A stretch of DNA of 64,000 nucleotides from Bemisia tabaci (Eukaryota; Arthropoda; Insecta; Hemiptera; Aleyrodidae), in assembly GCF_918797505.1 (NCBI RefSeq), contig NC_092793.1:67947660-68011659 (forward strand), read 5' to 3'. Position numbers and translations under genes: made by a program. Position 1 is the first letter of the stretch. The number at the start of each line of letters is the position of its first letter. The notes beneath the pieces were generated by a model. That model had not been told where the DNA came from, searched no databases, and worked only from the letters and a program-made list of their open reading frames with translations. Shown in pieces: positions 29,878 to 42,854 of the stretch.

Positions 29878-31735
29878 GACTTTCCGTGAGAAATTTTGTC
29901 CCCCCGGAGAATACGTGAAGAATGGGAATCCAATTCTCCCTGATATACCAACAGCTATTGCCAAAGGTGTGCGATTGTTTCTACCATTCTACAGAAATCT
30001 TTTGCCCAATGGTCATTCATGTCAATTGATTTAAAAATGACAATGTTTCTCACAAACCTTGAAGCATGCATGAATTTAACTCAAAACTGAAAGTAGGAAA
30101 TTCTTCAGATCCTGGTAAAAGGTCCTTACCTGAAACAAAACAAAATTATTTTTTTTATTATAAAGTTTATAAATTAAAAATATATATTATAAATTATTAT
30201 TATTATTACTGTATTGAGTGTTATAGCTTCACTGCGTACGAACACATTTCAGAGGCATGTTCACGATTTAAAGCCATAGAATCAAATGATTTGTCTTGAG
30301 TAGTTGAGTTCTTGAAGAAAATGTGTATCATTACAATTCCTGCCATCATAGATACGTGATGACGTGATATACGTCGTGGATATACGTTCAGGAGACATTC
30401 CTGATTTTCGTCGTTTTTTGAACAGCTTTAATACTTCCGAAAGATGGCCTTCAGTTATACTCCAATTCACATATTATTATTTGAGTCAGAGGATTCGTTC
30501 ATTGATCCTGATTCACCCCAATCTCTCGTTATTCCTAATTATTTTCCAAATAAAAGCAATCGCATCATGCATCTTTGAAAGTGCATTTTTTTCATTGTGA
30601 GAGTATCAAAAATTACATTCATCTTTCGGATCCGGCATTTATAAAGAAGAAAAAAAAACCGGTAAAGCATTACATAACGGAGCATGAAAGCGATCAATTA
30701 ACGAATATTATTTCAAGGGTTGTTCTTTTTCCTTTTAATTTCATTTTTTCTCTTTGAAATCGATTTCACTAAAACCGGGGCAAATGCAAATTTCGAACCG
30801 TTTCTTTCCGAATAGCGCCCAGGATGACAATCATCAAGCGATGATGAGCCCGAATATTGACTTATCGAATTTTCGACACATCGAACGATACATCACGAGC
30901 GTATCATACACGCTATGAGGCCGATACATCGATTCATCGTCGGCCTGAAGCAGGTAAACGGGGAAGGGACGGGGAGGACTTAATGCTCACCTCGTATGTA
31001 AATGAGAGTGCAATCGTTTTGAGGTTAGGGATGGCCTCATTCCGAATGCTCCTTCGGTGACATCAAGGAGTAGTAACCGATTTTTCCCCCGTGTCAAAAA
31101 TCGTCACAACACTCCGGCCCGGATTAAAATATTGTCATTTTTGACGAGCTCAACGCGTTTGCTCCGATTCAATATTTTATTTAAATTAAACGGCACGGGC
31201 TCATCCAATCCGTTTAATTGCTAATTTATACCGGAACGAGGCGAAATTAAAGGGATGCTTGCTGCACAGATAAGGTGGTCCTCTCCCAACCACTCTCCCT
31301 CTTTTAGTTTGGTCTCGGTGTAAGATCACTTTTTCGGAGCGGACAAAAACATAGAATCTGGGGTTGCATTTATTAAAAAAATATCGAGTAGCAAAAGAAC
31401 AAGATGTTAAATCAATTTCTCTTGTCTTGGATGTTTTTCCCCGTTGCTTTCTTTTTCCTTTCTCGCCTATTCGTTCAACCGTTGGTTCATCGTCATCGTG
31501 TCTTCATTGTAAATATAAATATAAAGTAAAGGATTTTAAATCCTTGGTATAGACATTTTTCAATTGGTTCTTCATTGGATGCTGATCAGAGCCAATCTCG
31601 AATCGCATATGAGTATTATCATTAATAAAGTATGCCGCAAATTTTATAAGTGGAATCTTAAAATTTCTCCAGCAGTTTTTTTTATAATTGATTTCAAAAT
31701 TTTTGATGAAGATAAATTTAATTATTCTAATGCTT
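29878..31735. other. No recognisable feature
   Basis: AT-rich, including an ATT/AAT-rich stretch at 30145-30215. The 31.0-31.3 kb part is mixed composition. No gene, repeat or RNA supported. Confidence 0.4.
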
Positions 31736-31738
31736 ATT

Positions 31739-31791
<53 letters not shown>
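31739..31791. repeat. Poly-T tract, ~50 bases
   Basis: Uninterrupted T run. It could be the tail of a minus-strand retroposed copy beginning to its right, but no such body was recognised. The phenylalanine-run frame across it is an artefact. Confidence 0.8.
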
Positions 31792-31792
<1 letters not shown>

Positions 31793-31920
31793 ACTTACAA
31801 TAATGCACATCTAGCTAAAAGATTAGACTGATAAATGACGAGGATGAAAATTTCCCTATTTTATTGAGAACTACAGTCTAAAATAAAATAAAATGAAAAC
31901 AAACTGAAGAGAAGAGCATA

Positions 31921-31949
31921 CAAAAAAAAAAAAAAAAAAAAAAAAAAAA
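31921..31949. repeat. Poly-A tract, ~29 bases
   Basis: A-run preceded by AT-rich sequence. No retroelement body could be identified. Confidence 0.75.
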
Positions 31950-34900
31950 TGAAACTAAAAAAAAGAGAGAAAAAAATCATACACCATATTAGTGGTTACA
32001 ACTCAGTGCGATGCATAACTTTGGAAAAAAAACAACAAAAAAAGAGCCTAATCAAGGTTATTAAAGAAAACTATAGAACTTAGCCCCATTATTTAGCCCC
32101 ATTAAATGTTCTTGGTTCAAGAGTTGACCATGCTGTGTAAATTAGCTAAAGAAAAAAATCGTACGGTCCCCTTCCCGATAATAGATCCTTTTTGCGAATT
32201 GAAAAAATGTCGTTTTGCAGAAAATAGTTTGAAAACAAATTTTCTCGGAGGAGCAATGATTTTAAGGTGAATACTTTGTTTAAATATTTGGCACGATATT
32301 TGAAACCTCTCATGTTAAATGAGGACTAAAGATTTGAGGCTCAAGACGGGAGGCTCCCCCAAGTTATCGCGTGACGAAGGGTTGATGCGAAGGGCTGATG
32401 TAGTTAGCCCTCCCAAAGCGATGGATCAAACTCGCTGGAAGTCGATAGCGCCATCAATCGCCTTCAAAGACTGAGAATGCAGGCCTGCATTACAAAACCG
32501 AACTCGGATGGGTAAAAAGAAGTCACACGTTGTGCCTATTCAACGAAAACAGGGCGCGAAAGGAGGGTGGGTTTTTGCCGTGTTGGTTTCAATGTAAAAA
32601 GTGAAGAAATCTAATTGGTTCGTTATACAAAGTAAAGTTTAGGTCAGAGCATTAACCTTTTTCGACATTGAAATGACAGGCGAATTGAAGTGATTTGACC
32701 AAATATTTTATCGAGTCTGCATAAAAAGGCAAAAAGTTTTTCACTAATCCCTCTTACTTTAATAACATTTTTTGATTAAACGGAGAGTGAATATTCATGA
32801 AAAAAAGTTACGAATCGAAGTAAATGGGTCTCTGTGTAGCTTTTTTGCTGTTCGTTTGATTCTCGACTTTTAAACAATAAGTATCCTCGGTAGAAAAAAA
32901 TCATCACTGAATATGACTAAAGTGCATTGCTTCCAATGGCCATTACCGCCCGGCACACAAAAATAAAAGAACCTCTGATGCTGAACGCAAAAAGCAGACA
33001 CCGTACAGAGTATATACATTTTTTTTTCTTTGATACCATTTTTGCAAAGTAATTAACTGATGTTCTGAATGAAAATTATTAAGAGATGAGCTTCATACAA
33101 AGAAAACACCAGCTTTTAAACTTGGTACTTACAGTCCTGTTTCTGTTATATGCGCAAGCGCCGACTGATAATTTCCAAAACAAAAACTCATCGACTATAG
33201 ACATAGAAATTAATACGCGCATTCGCATGTACAAGTCAAAACAAGATTCTATCTAGGTATAACTTTTAGGATCTCACTACAATACAAAATCGAAGTTGGT
33301 CTTTCCGAATAAAGCAGACTCTTTCGAAAAATGAGCAGTTAAAAAGTGACATTATCAGGTCCGTTATTTTTAGATATAACAAATTTTATGATATGAAACT
33401 TTCGAACGAGTTTTCCAGTTTCAATCTTGTTTTTGTAATTACATTTGAAAAGCACACGCAGCAGCAGGAATATATCCGTGATATAAACAAAAATAAATTA
33501 AATGGCTATCGAATGATTGAGCTGTGGTTAAATAGTTGACCTAGCCGCGATGTGGTCACCGCAAACCGCAACTACGGTACGATATTGATGTGTCTAAGCA
33601 GTGCACTACATACGTAAAGTGGAACTAGTGCCTCAAACACAATAATGCAATTATCAGGAATAACTATTGCACCGATTATGAGCAATGCTCATACCTGTGT
33701 CTCTTCGTAAATTGCTCATGGCTCCCGACTTCTGAACTGTGCGACAGAGTTTCACGGAAGAGACACTTGAATAGGCGCAAAACTGATACAAAGCTGGCGC
33801 GGGGCTGAGAAATGAGTGAATATCAGATATTATCGAAGGATAAGCCGTTACTTGAGCCACGAGAGGGAAGGGGTGCTGATCGGGGGGGGGGGGGGGGGCA
33901 GGGGAGCGATTGGCACTCCGCGAGGAAACACAGGGGGGCGATTGGCACTTCTTGGCGGGCCTTAATGAGATTTGCAATGCCTGTTGCCAAGAGGGCCTAA
34001 AATCGTCTCCAAAATACTACAATGTCGCGCGATTGCATTATTTTGGACGGCGCACAGTGGATCGAGTCAATCAGAGAGGTCGGACGTAAAATTTTTAACT
34101 AAACCTGCAAATTTTGACGTTTAATTCGTCACGTTTTAGATTTTAAGGGGTGTTTCTAGACAAAAATGTCCAAAGCCAAATCGTCCATATCGCGCACATT
34201 CAAAAAATAAAAAATAAAAAAAATAAAAAAAAACACGTGGAAAGTGTGTTTTTTAAATGAACTCTCTAGGTTCTCAAACTTGCATATTGTAAATTTACCT
34301 TTCCGTGACAAAAAGTAAATTTCAAAGAGCGTATCTGAGAACGGTAGTTGGAGAAAAAGAATAACAGTCAAGGGAAGGGGGGTCACGGGGAAGTGGAGCC
34401 ATAACTCCATTTTTCATCAGAACAGCCACGCAATTAGGTATAGGTTCTTTTATTTGAGTTTTCCTTTTCCCTTTTAATTTTTCCCCCGCGAAAATATTCT
34501 CGTGATACGAAACTCTCGGTTTTCCGAATATTAACGGGACTCCAATCTTCCAGCAACGGACTGCTTATATTTTTTTCCTCCTCATTCCTTATGCGCGATT
34601 TTTTTTCCGCCGCGCTTAATATTCATTTATTATATTTACACTTCGTTCACCTATGCATTTTTTCCCTTTTTTGCATCATTACCGCTGCACGCGCTGGCCG
34701 TCTACCCTCCACGGTCCTAATTAGTTATTCAAATTCCGGCCCGTTTTTTATTCCCATCCTAGTGGTTTTGACTCTCCTACCCCTGATCGCTCATTTTACT
34801 CCTCTGAAGATCTAACCGTAAAAAAAGAAGAAAAAAAGGTTTGAAAAAAAAGAGAGTATAATTTCGCGTTTTATTCCTTCCAGCAACGTAAACATGCACC

Positions 34901-35230
34901 GAAACATACGGCACGTTCCGCACCTCGCAGACTTCTCGCCTATCTCTCTCTTTCTCAATCCATTAACATGTATGACATTCTCATTATTTTCCGAACTCCT
35001 TTTTTTTTCGCCTTCCCTGATTTCGCGTGCGACCGAATAAATCATATTCAAACCTCACCTGCCCCATCCCTCTTCCGTTTTCCTTTATATTATTTTTTTT
35101 TCTTCTTTGTTTAATATGCATTTGCCCCCTCCTCTTTTCCACCGTCTCGTGTCCGCAGTGAAAAACGAATCTCTTGCAAAAATGCTTCCTGTCAAAATTA
35201 CGGCACTCATTAAGCTACGACTTCACATAC
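31950..35230. other. No gene recognised; poly-G at 33883-33898
   Basis: About 3.3 kb of mostly AT-rich unique sequence. Short frames around the G-tract at 33.9 kb are compositional. 34.4-35.1 kb is T/C-rich. Nothing else is supportable. Confidence 0.4.
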
Positions 35231-35351
35231 GGACGTATTTTTGCCAAATGGACACTATGTGCATCATTACGTGCGCTGTGTTATGCATATATTCTCATGG
35301 GTCTCAGGGCTCATGTCTTAATGCGTAAAGTTCCGTTTGGCAGGATAAGTC
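35231..35351. mobile_element. MITE family K, ~120-bp form
   Basis: GGACGTATTTTTGCCAAATG at the left and TTCCGTTTGGCAGGATAAGTC at the right (ending approximately 35351). The core (GCATATATTCTCATGGGTCT, AGGGCTCATGTCTTAATGC) is the reverse of the copy at 43788-43909. The right tip is decayed. Confidence 0.75.
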
Positions 35352-35509
35352 ATATTGGTTCGGTTAGCATGCCTTGCTTCGTGCGAGTCCGTCCCAACCG
35401 CACATTTTTTTAAAGGATCTAAACCGGACCATTCTCAACGAATTGGAAGTTTCGACTTGTGTACATGATTCTCACAAACGAAGCGTTTCGGAATTTCTTA
35501 TACACACTA

Positions 35510-35755
35510 TCGTGCTAGTAAGAAACCTCGTGTTAGAATTCGAATGTTGCCAAAATTCTACCGATGATATATTTAAAATTGTAGAAAGCAACGAGTACTT
35601 TTCCTTCAAATTTTTGGACACATTGAGCTAGGAGGCGAACTGAATTCCCTGACAAATTCATTGACATTCTTTTACAAATTATGTAGAAAATTCGTATTTA
35701 ATCAGAGGAAATTAGGCAACATCCGAAGGCCCATACGAGCTTTTCCTCAACAACA
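35510..35755. mobile_element. MITE family A, diverged copy
   Basis: TCGTGCTAGTAAGAAACCTC, CGAATGTTGCCAAAATTC and the right-hand GGAAATTAGGCAACATCCGA, CCCATACGAGCTTTTCCTC match the family layout with many substitutions. Confidence 0.55.
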
Positions 35756-36079
35756 TCCTTTGCAGCATATCGTGATGTTGCGATAATTGAGGGGTTGAAC
35801 CTGAGTCCGAATACGGCGCACGCTGCAATTAAATATTTATATCAAACCTTAATTTTTCACTCAATATAGATTCTCAGTTGTAAGCTTTAAAGTCTCATTG
35901 ATGTTTGACGTGGTTTCTTAGTGGGTTTGCATGTACTAATTGGAGTAGCTGATCAGTTAGACTGGGCAGCACGCAAAATTTTCGGCGAAACCGTCCCACG
36001 AACCGATTGAGGGAATGACTCCGGGCTCTTTTTCAAGAGGTCGTTGCTCCGGTTGTTGTCTCACGATTCTCTCGAATTT
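35756..36079. other. No recognisable feature
   Basis: Unique sequence between two MITE remnants. Confidence 0.4.
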
Positions 36080-36320
36080 CGTCCATTTAAAAGTATGTGA
36101 AATAATCGATGTATTTCACGACAGGCTGCTTCACCTAGGACACGGTGGCGAGGCGTGAATGATCGATTATCGATATTTACCCATTTGAAGCTATGGTAAA
36201 GAGTCGATTATTAAGGTGTTCGTTGCGAATACCCTGCTCATCGATCCTTTTCATAGGTTTAAATGGCAGATCAATCGATTTATCGCACCACGTCACTGCT
36301 AGGATAGATATTTATAAAGG
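36080..36320. mobile_element. MITE family E relative, interrupted by a hAT MITE
   Basis: GTCCATTTAAAAGTATGTG, AATAATCGATGT and CAGGCTGCTTCACCTAGGA resemble the centre of the 29716 element. The sequence breaks at CTAGGACA, where the hAT MITE is inserted, and resumes with CTAGGATAGATA. Confidence 0.5.
36143..36298. mobile_element. hAT-type MITE (family J), 156 bp
   Basis: Begins CGGTGGCGAGGCGTGAATGA, ends CGCACCACGTCACTG, with centre GGTGTTCGTTGCGAATACC. CTAGGACA (36135-36142) and CTAGGATA (36299-36306) form a 7/8 target duplication. Confidence 0.85.
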
Positions 36321-36450
36321 ATGTATGGAGGAGAGAGACAGCTATGCCAACTTACAAAATCGCCGCGCCGACGCGATCGGAAGATCCCCACGAAGACCAG
36401 TTTTCTAGAGCACTGGATCAACACTCGTCAAGGTTGAAGTCAGTGTCATT

Positions 36451-36609
36451 CAGTGGCGTAACGTGCTATGCAATATATCGACTAATCTAAACCTATGAAA
36501 AAGGATCGGTAAACAAGGTGTTCGCAATGAACAAATTATTAACCGATTCTTCACCACAGCTTTAAATGGGGGAATATCGATAATCGATCATTAACGCCTC
36601 GCCACAATA
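36451..36609. mobile_element. hAT-type MITE (family J), ~159 bp
   Basis: Begins CAGTGGCGTAACGTGCTATG and ends CATTAACGCCTCGCCACAATA; the usual CACTG end is mutated. GTGTCATT flanks both sides (36443-36450 and 36610-36617), a perfect 8-bp duplication. Confidence 0.85.
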
Positions 36610-36617
36610 GTGTCATT

Positions 36618-38189
36618 TGCAATTTGCACCGAGTCTCCGAGTTATTTCGGCAGTGTATTGAGGGGTTTTGGCGCTGACCTCGTTGAGACCTCATACGGAA
36701 AGACACTGACCATTTTCACCAGGATAGGTTCTCGTCTTAAAGCAATAACTGCTACGTCAACGTTTTCATGCGGAGGTAAAAATTGCAACGAATTCGGATA
36801 TACTGAAGATGTAAGTAGTGAGGCAAAAGTGAAAAGTCAAGATCCTTGAGAGTAAACCCTCACAAAAGAAGTAAAAAAAATCTTTCCAACCCGACAAAAA
36901 GCATGATTGCAAAGCGTCTTAGAATTAAAACAAAGGGACGAGTAAGAAGATATATAAAAAATGGAGCCCCCCTCCCCCCGCCACAACTTCAGGAGTATTT
37001 ATCTCAACGTGTCTTACAAAAGGAAGGCCACGTGGTCTGAGCCCTAACAACACCCTTCGCCTTCAGCCTTCCCTTTTAATCTCATATTTGACTCCGGCAT
37101 AATTATAATCTTAAAACAGAATAATACAAATTGGAAGAGCGACTTTTTTTTCATCGAGCTTTTGTTTTTTTATTTATTTAGATTTTTTCCCCCTTAGCCT
37201 CATTATTGTGCGCTTTGAAGGGGGAGGTTTCTTGTCCTTTAAGGAATTGAACCACAGGTCGCGTTCAATTACGATAAAAACAGGGATCATTTAAGTATGG
37301 TTTACCTTGTCTGGCTTTGTAAAGCGGCATTGTTTAGGTTATAATTATTTGTACCATTAATTATCGTACGCTACGTGTGCACAGTAACTAAACATAATGC
37401 GATCATGCTCTCTGAGCAAGCTTTCATAGGGGCTCACTGCTAAGTGGACACCACACATTTGTTGAAATTACCTCATAATTAATTATTCCATCGGGGAGTA
37501 ATTATAAGTTTCGACAGGTCTAATTACAGACCGTTCGTGATAGCGTGCTCTTTGTATGTGACGATAGATCGAGGCTTACGAGCAGTATGTGTAATGATGA
37601 AGATTTGAGAAAAAAATACTATTTAGATAGGAAAATTGTGTCAGGCAAACTTTGCATTCTTCAAGGTATTACTGTACTCATTGACTAGGTAGAATGATTG
37701 AAAATCAATCTCGCATAATTTTAACTTTGACAGAAAGATTATTTCTTTCATATTACCTACTTGAGACAGAAGTATGTTAAGGACTACTTGATGCGTGCTT
37801 GGTTGATTGCGCATCAAAATAATAACAAACTAATCCAAGGAATACAAATTGGCAGAAAAAGTGTCGATACATACAAAACAGTTGTAGGCGGAAGAGAGCT
37901 CTCTCATCTGAAAGTTATGTGCATTTACTGCTGTCTGATCAGTAACAACAAGAAATTGTGCGAGTTTGCTACACCCTTAAATCAGACGTATCTTGCCATC
38001 ATGGCAGTACAAAACAATACTGCATACATAAATATTGGTCAAATGTTGAATTAGTGGATGTTACTATTCTTTCAAGTGCACGGTAAAAGACAGCCATACC
38101 TTAATGATATTAAAATGAGAAAACGATCAACATTTTGTAGAGCCCTCTGAATAAAGAGGTGGAAAAAGGGAAACAGGGGTTGAAGATTT
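36618..38189. other. No recognisable feature
   Basis: Mixed unique sequence. The 97-codon frame at 37761-38054 has no recognisable domain and is not called. Confidence 0.4.
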
Positions 38190-38265
38190 GGACGTATTTA
38201 TGCTAAAAGGAACTATGTGCATAGGGTTTGCGTGGAACATAGTTTCTTTTAGCATAAATACGTTC
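38190..38265. mobile_element. MITE family K, miniature form (76 bp), ATTT duplication
   Basis: GGACGTATTTATGCTAAAAG and CTTTTAGCATAAATACGTTC form the hairpin. ATTT flanks both ends (38186-38189 and 38266-38269). It is the undisturbed counterpart of the Helitron-split copy at 27615. Confidence 0.9.
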
Positions 38266-38289
38266 ATTTGATACTCAAGTCATGAGCAC

Positions 38290-38667
38290 TATAGTCTGTT
38301 CGAGATGGGAAGAACCGTGGAAAGTCGGAATAATTAGCACTATTTTGCAGGGTAGGGGTGTTTCGACCCTCGTCATCTGTCACTTTTCGATGTTTCGCGC
38401 ACGCCGCAGCCACCGCACAAGAGGCTATGGGTCTCGGAGCGGCGGTTTTCCCCGGGATATGAACCTGGAGCCGCTAATTCCTGTGCTAGGCGCCGAGCTG
38501 CGCGATGCGGCAAGCGACTCATGAGGAGCCAGCCCTCTGTGCGGTGCGCCAAGACACAGGGTTGGTTCAGTGTTTCATCTCATACAATGGCCGAACGCTA
38601 TCGTTGCTTCTACATAGTGCAATTAATTCCGACTTTCCACGGTTCTTCCCATCTCGAACAGACTATA
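38290..38667. mobile_element. 378-bp element with ~50-bp near-perfect inverted repeats
   Basis: TATAGTCTGTTCGAGATGGG, AAGAACCGTGGAAAGTCGGA and a further ATAATTAGCACTAT at the left recur inverted at the right with one or two changes. AGCAC lies directly outside both ends (38285-38289 and 38668-38672). The core is GC-rich (CGCCGCAGCC, GCGCCGAGCTGCGCG). Superfamily unknown. Confidence 0.8.
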
Positions 38668-38672
38668 AGCAC

Positions 38673-40244
38673 ATTGTAGCAATGAAAGCACAGAAGGGGT
38701 TGTAGTTAAGAGTTATGATCTCAACACTATGCCACCGACCTCATTCATTTTTTTTTTTTTCGCGTGACTAATGAGTGCTGTGTATTAATCTAAATTGTAG
38801 GGGCTGTAAAAACAATCCTCCCGCTGAGACCAGTTATTTTTAGTGATTCGTCCTACTGCAACCGTGTCTTCAGCGCGGTTGCAGAATTACGTGAAAAAAT
38901 ACACGCATTCCACTTGACTCGGGGGAATTCCATTAACAATGTCGATCCGTCCTCTTCGATTTATGATTTTTTTGTAGAGAATTGAATTTTTTTAGCGGAT
39001 CCTCCTCCAACCGTCCACAAAAACTTCAGGTTTATCTATCGTCCTTATTGAGCAGACCTTAAGCTAAAGGCGCGTACAAACTAGACGAGACACACACATA
39101 TACACCAAAAAGGGTTTCGTGTGAACTGCAGACAAGGAACCATGCCTTGCGATGCTTTAATTCTCGATCATTGCAACACATTCCATCTTAGTGATTTTTA
39201 TGACAGCGACTCAACCATCTTAGTATTGAATCTACAAAAACTCGATCATCTTGAAGAAATTTTGATGAGATATTTAGTACACAAATTTAAGTCACACTTG
39301 TAAAGCCAAAAAAAGTCCAGAAATATTTCTCAAATTTCATTTTCAGAAAAGCTTCTCCTCCCCCCCCCGTAAAAAATTCTTACCCCATTAGGTGGTCCAT
39401 TCAAGCAGTATACAAAGCACGATTTCAACCGCGTGGGGGATTGCAAGATCAGCACTGGATATTTCGCAGCCCGGTATTTTCCTCCTTCCTAGAAACTGCT
39501 CCCGTGCGAGGGGGGGGGGGGGGGGGGGAAGGACTGGAATCCGGGCGACAATTTGAAGACATCGTCAACTTAATTGTCGCCGCGGTGAGGGGCAATTAAC
39601 ATCATTCGTCGGGTAGACCTGTTTACGCATACGCGACAACGCGGCCACCAGAAGAAGCGGGGGACAGCCCTCGCAGTTGGCGCGCTGCCTAATTCGGACG
39701 ATGATCGCGTTATTCTCTCCGCTGCATTAATTGTAAAAATAAATATCATACAAGCGCAAATCGCGAGGCGACCTGCGTCTGCGCGTCAAGAATGTGGAGG
39801 AATTTCTTAAATTCAGACTCCATTTCCACATGTTCCTGGATGTATCTGATTAGCATCTGCGGAGAAATCCCTTAACCTCTAACCTGCCTGAGTATTTTTT
39901 CCTACAATCAGTATTTGGACTGCACCAATCAAGATCAGCCTAAGTTTCACGTTGCCTAATTGCCTCTCATAACAGATGTTTAAATTAAGAGCTTGTGCCA
40001 TAATGCCGTTAAAAGTCATGTTGATTTATCCCACATCATCAAGAATGAACTCACTCGATTTGAAGGCAAAACATTGCTTGTTTTGTGTTCCTAAAAATGA
40101 AACATGAGAGGAAATCACGCGACCTGCAATGCCGTTTAATTGTTCAAATTTCACAGTTATCCACATTTTAAATTTTTCTCAATTTCGTCTCAAAGTGAGC
40201 CGTCTGGAGGACAGGAGACTTCGGTACTAAAATAACACAAAATT
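38673..40244. other. No gene; poly-G tract and GC-rich patch
   Basis: G-tract at about 39510-39528. 39540-39790 is GC-rich with TTAATTG and TAATTG motifs. No coding or repeat call. Confidence 0.35.
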
Positions 40245-40280
40245 GGACGTATTTATGCTGAGTGGAACTATATATGTGCA
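40245..40280. mobile_element. MITE family K, left-end fragment
   Basis: GGACGTATTTATGCTGAGTG followed by GAACTATATATGTGC matches the family K left terminus. No right end lies within a reasonable distance. Confidence 0.6.
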
Positions 40281-40426
40281 AGTGGAAAGATGGGGTTTGC
40301 TCGTTAGTTGAGGGCCATAAGAATGAATGGGAATTTAAAAGCGCCAGTGACGTCAGCGGTGAGGACTGGGCTCGGCAACGCGAGACGGGACCGACGAGGC
40401 GACGACGACTAGGTTGACAGTTTTTA

Positions 40427-40490
40427 ACTCGTGAGCCCTGTCCACAACGCTCTTGTCACATGCCCATTGCTCACGAGTTAGCGCTCACTT
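40427..40490. repeat. Short inverted repeat
   Basis: TTAACTCGTGAGC and GCTCACGAGTTA are separated by ~35 bases and could form a stem-loop. No role known. Confidence 0.7.
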
Positions 40491-40763
40491 CCTTTCGGCT
40501 TAATGTAAAATCCCGCTTTTCCATTTTCTCAAAAGGAACTATAACCACTTTTATATTGTTTTTTATCCAGCTCAGCACGATAATTACCTACGAGCCGACT
40601 ATCGGACCGTTATCGAATGAGCTTGATGGATAAATAGCATTGCCAAGACAGGAATCGATCCATCGAGTCAATTCGATTCCGATTCAGTAATCGTTAGACG
40701 ATTCGGACGCAAGAGACCGCTCCCCCGCAAAAAAGGACTTTAAGCCTTTTCTGACGTGTTTGC

Positions 40764-40927
40764 CAGTGACGTGGCATGCTTTGCGATAAATCGATTGATC
40801 TGCCATTTAAACCTATGGGAAAGGATCGATAAACAGGATGTTAGCAACCAACGCCTTCATGATCGATTCTTTACCACGGCTTCAAATGGGGAAATATCGA
40901 TAGTCGATCATTCACGCCTCGCCACTG
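40764..40927. mobile_element. hAT-type MITE (family J), 164 bp
   Basis: Begins CAGTGACGTGGCATGCTTTG and ends TTCACGCCTCGCCACTG. Length and internal layout are as in the other copies, in the opposite orientation. The 8-bp flanks do not match, so the duplication has been lost. Confidence 0.85.
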
Positions 40928-42854
40928 TGTCGATTCCTTACATGTTGGAAACAAGAGTTCGTACGTTGCTTTCATTCAACAATAATTAAGAGCTCAATAT
41001 CTCCAGTTTAGATGAGGCTGCGGCGATATTTCATGGCATAGTAGGGTGCGCCGCTCCGGAATTGGAAGATCAGCGCGCAATTAATTGTTTAGGACCGACT
41101 AAGTGCCGCAAATCGACCTTGAAGAAAATTATTATGCAAGACTTAAGAATAGAACTGAGCTTAAACTATGTGACCTTTTCAAAATTCAGACCACACCGTT
41201 TCGGTGAGTATAGCGCAGAAATCCGCCGTTTTAATGAGGAGGAATGGCTCTAGATGAAGAAAAAACTGCAGTCGACATACTGCGGAATTAAAAGGGAGAG
41301 GGATTTAAAACAAAATTATCTCCTAGTGTAAAAATTGCGGAATGTATCACGCAGAGTAACCTAATTTGTAATCAATCAGTTTTTTTTTCAATCGAGTAAA
41401 GTGCATTTTGAGTAGTTAGGTGTTGGGGTTTCCCGTGATTTGTGCATTTATTTTCATCATAATTTTCCCTCTCGTTTTCTAACTGTAGGCTTTAATTTTT
41501 CAGCGCATTAAAGCTTTCCACAGCATGTTGCGAAATCATTAGAGTGCATGACCAAATATGTCGTGTTAGTAGACAACAGATTTTCAACACCTTTGCTGTC
41601 GGAATACGTTGGCTTTTAACGGAGAGACCACTCCTCTATATTTAGCCACTGTTCGTAACGGGAGTTGAAGGTTAAATATGCACTTCCTCCGAAAAAAGGT
41701 GTGAAACATTCCGATGAATTAAAAGCATATCCGTCTACCTGCGTTCTTGATTTAACATGATTTGCACGGAAAGTTTTGCTCTGTGGAAATTGCTGGAGAC
41801 AAACCTCGTTCAAAAACCTAAAACTGCAACACAACTACATATTCAACCGTAGTTTACAACTTAAGCAGATGCGCACACATACTTCAAATCTTCTCGAATT
41901 TTGATACACTCGACGATTTATAAAAGATGAGAACCGTTCAGGGGTTTTTTGTTCCCTAAAAATTGTTTACTTTTTCACTTGGCAGATCCATGTGCCTGCT
42001 CTTCAAAGGCTAAGGCTATATCAATTTTACAGTGTATATTAAATTAGACGCCCAGTAACAAACTTTTCCGGAGGTTGTCTACATACTGTACTTATTGTCT
42101 TGGAATCTTCCTCCACGTAAAAACAACTTTTACCTTCTCGTGAACTGACGGATACTCTCCAAGATTGTCCAATCAAAATCAGGATTAAAGCAAAATTTTA
42201 AAAAATGCTACAGTGGCGGCAACGCAGGCAGCGCAAAGCTCAAAAACGTGCATTTTTTGCTGTGGTCGCACTTGTTCCCGTTGTGTGCGCGCTTGAAGCT
42301 CGGGTGTTTGGACCAGCACGTCATTGCCAATTCTTAAAAATAATCCAGGGATTTCCACGGAAAAGAAAGGAGAAATTCCGCTCCAAAGGCAACATGTAAA
42401 AACGAACAGAGTATATTTTATACGAGCCACACTGCTCGGGATTGGGCGGAGGAGGGGGTGCGGGGGGTGCCTAGACGTGCTTGATTACATAGAATACAAT
42501 ACTTGCTCAGAAAGAGTGCAATGATTAAGTTCAGGGAATTTGCATATGAAGTATACGAGCACGTGTTTTTACTCCCCTCCCCTGACCTCCCGCCCCAAAA
42601 CCCCGTCCCTTGCCGTACAGGAGTTGGAGTTCAGATGAGTCCAGTGAGGAAATGCTAAAGCGCCCCCTCCCTCCCCCACAACATTGCGCCTGAGCTGAAC
42701 CTTTGATGGGTGGAGTCAATAACTTATCGGGACCGAGGAGTGTTGCCAGCAATGAACCGTTTTAAGGATGACGTCACGGATCGTTCGTATACTCAAGAAT
42801 AAGATTGATTTTAAGCTCCAGACATGTTTGTACAGAAAACTGCGCATGCTTAAA
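40928..42854. other. No recognisable feature
   Basis: Unique sequence. Overlapping opposite frames near 42185-42430 are not supported by any domain. Pyrimidine-rich stretches lie near 42565-42690. Confidence 0.4.

Noticed and set aside
31564..31803. Frame with a long phenylalanine run
   Set aside because: Created by the ~50-base poly-T tract.
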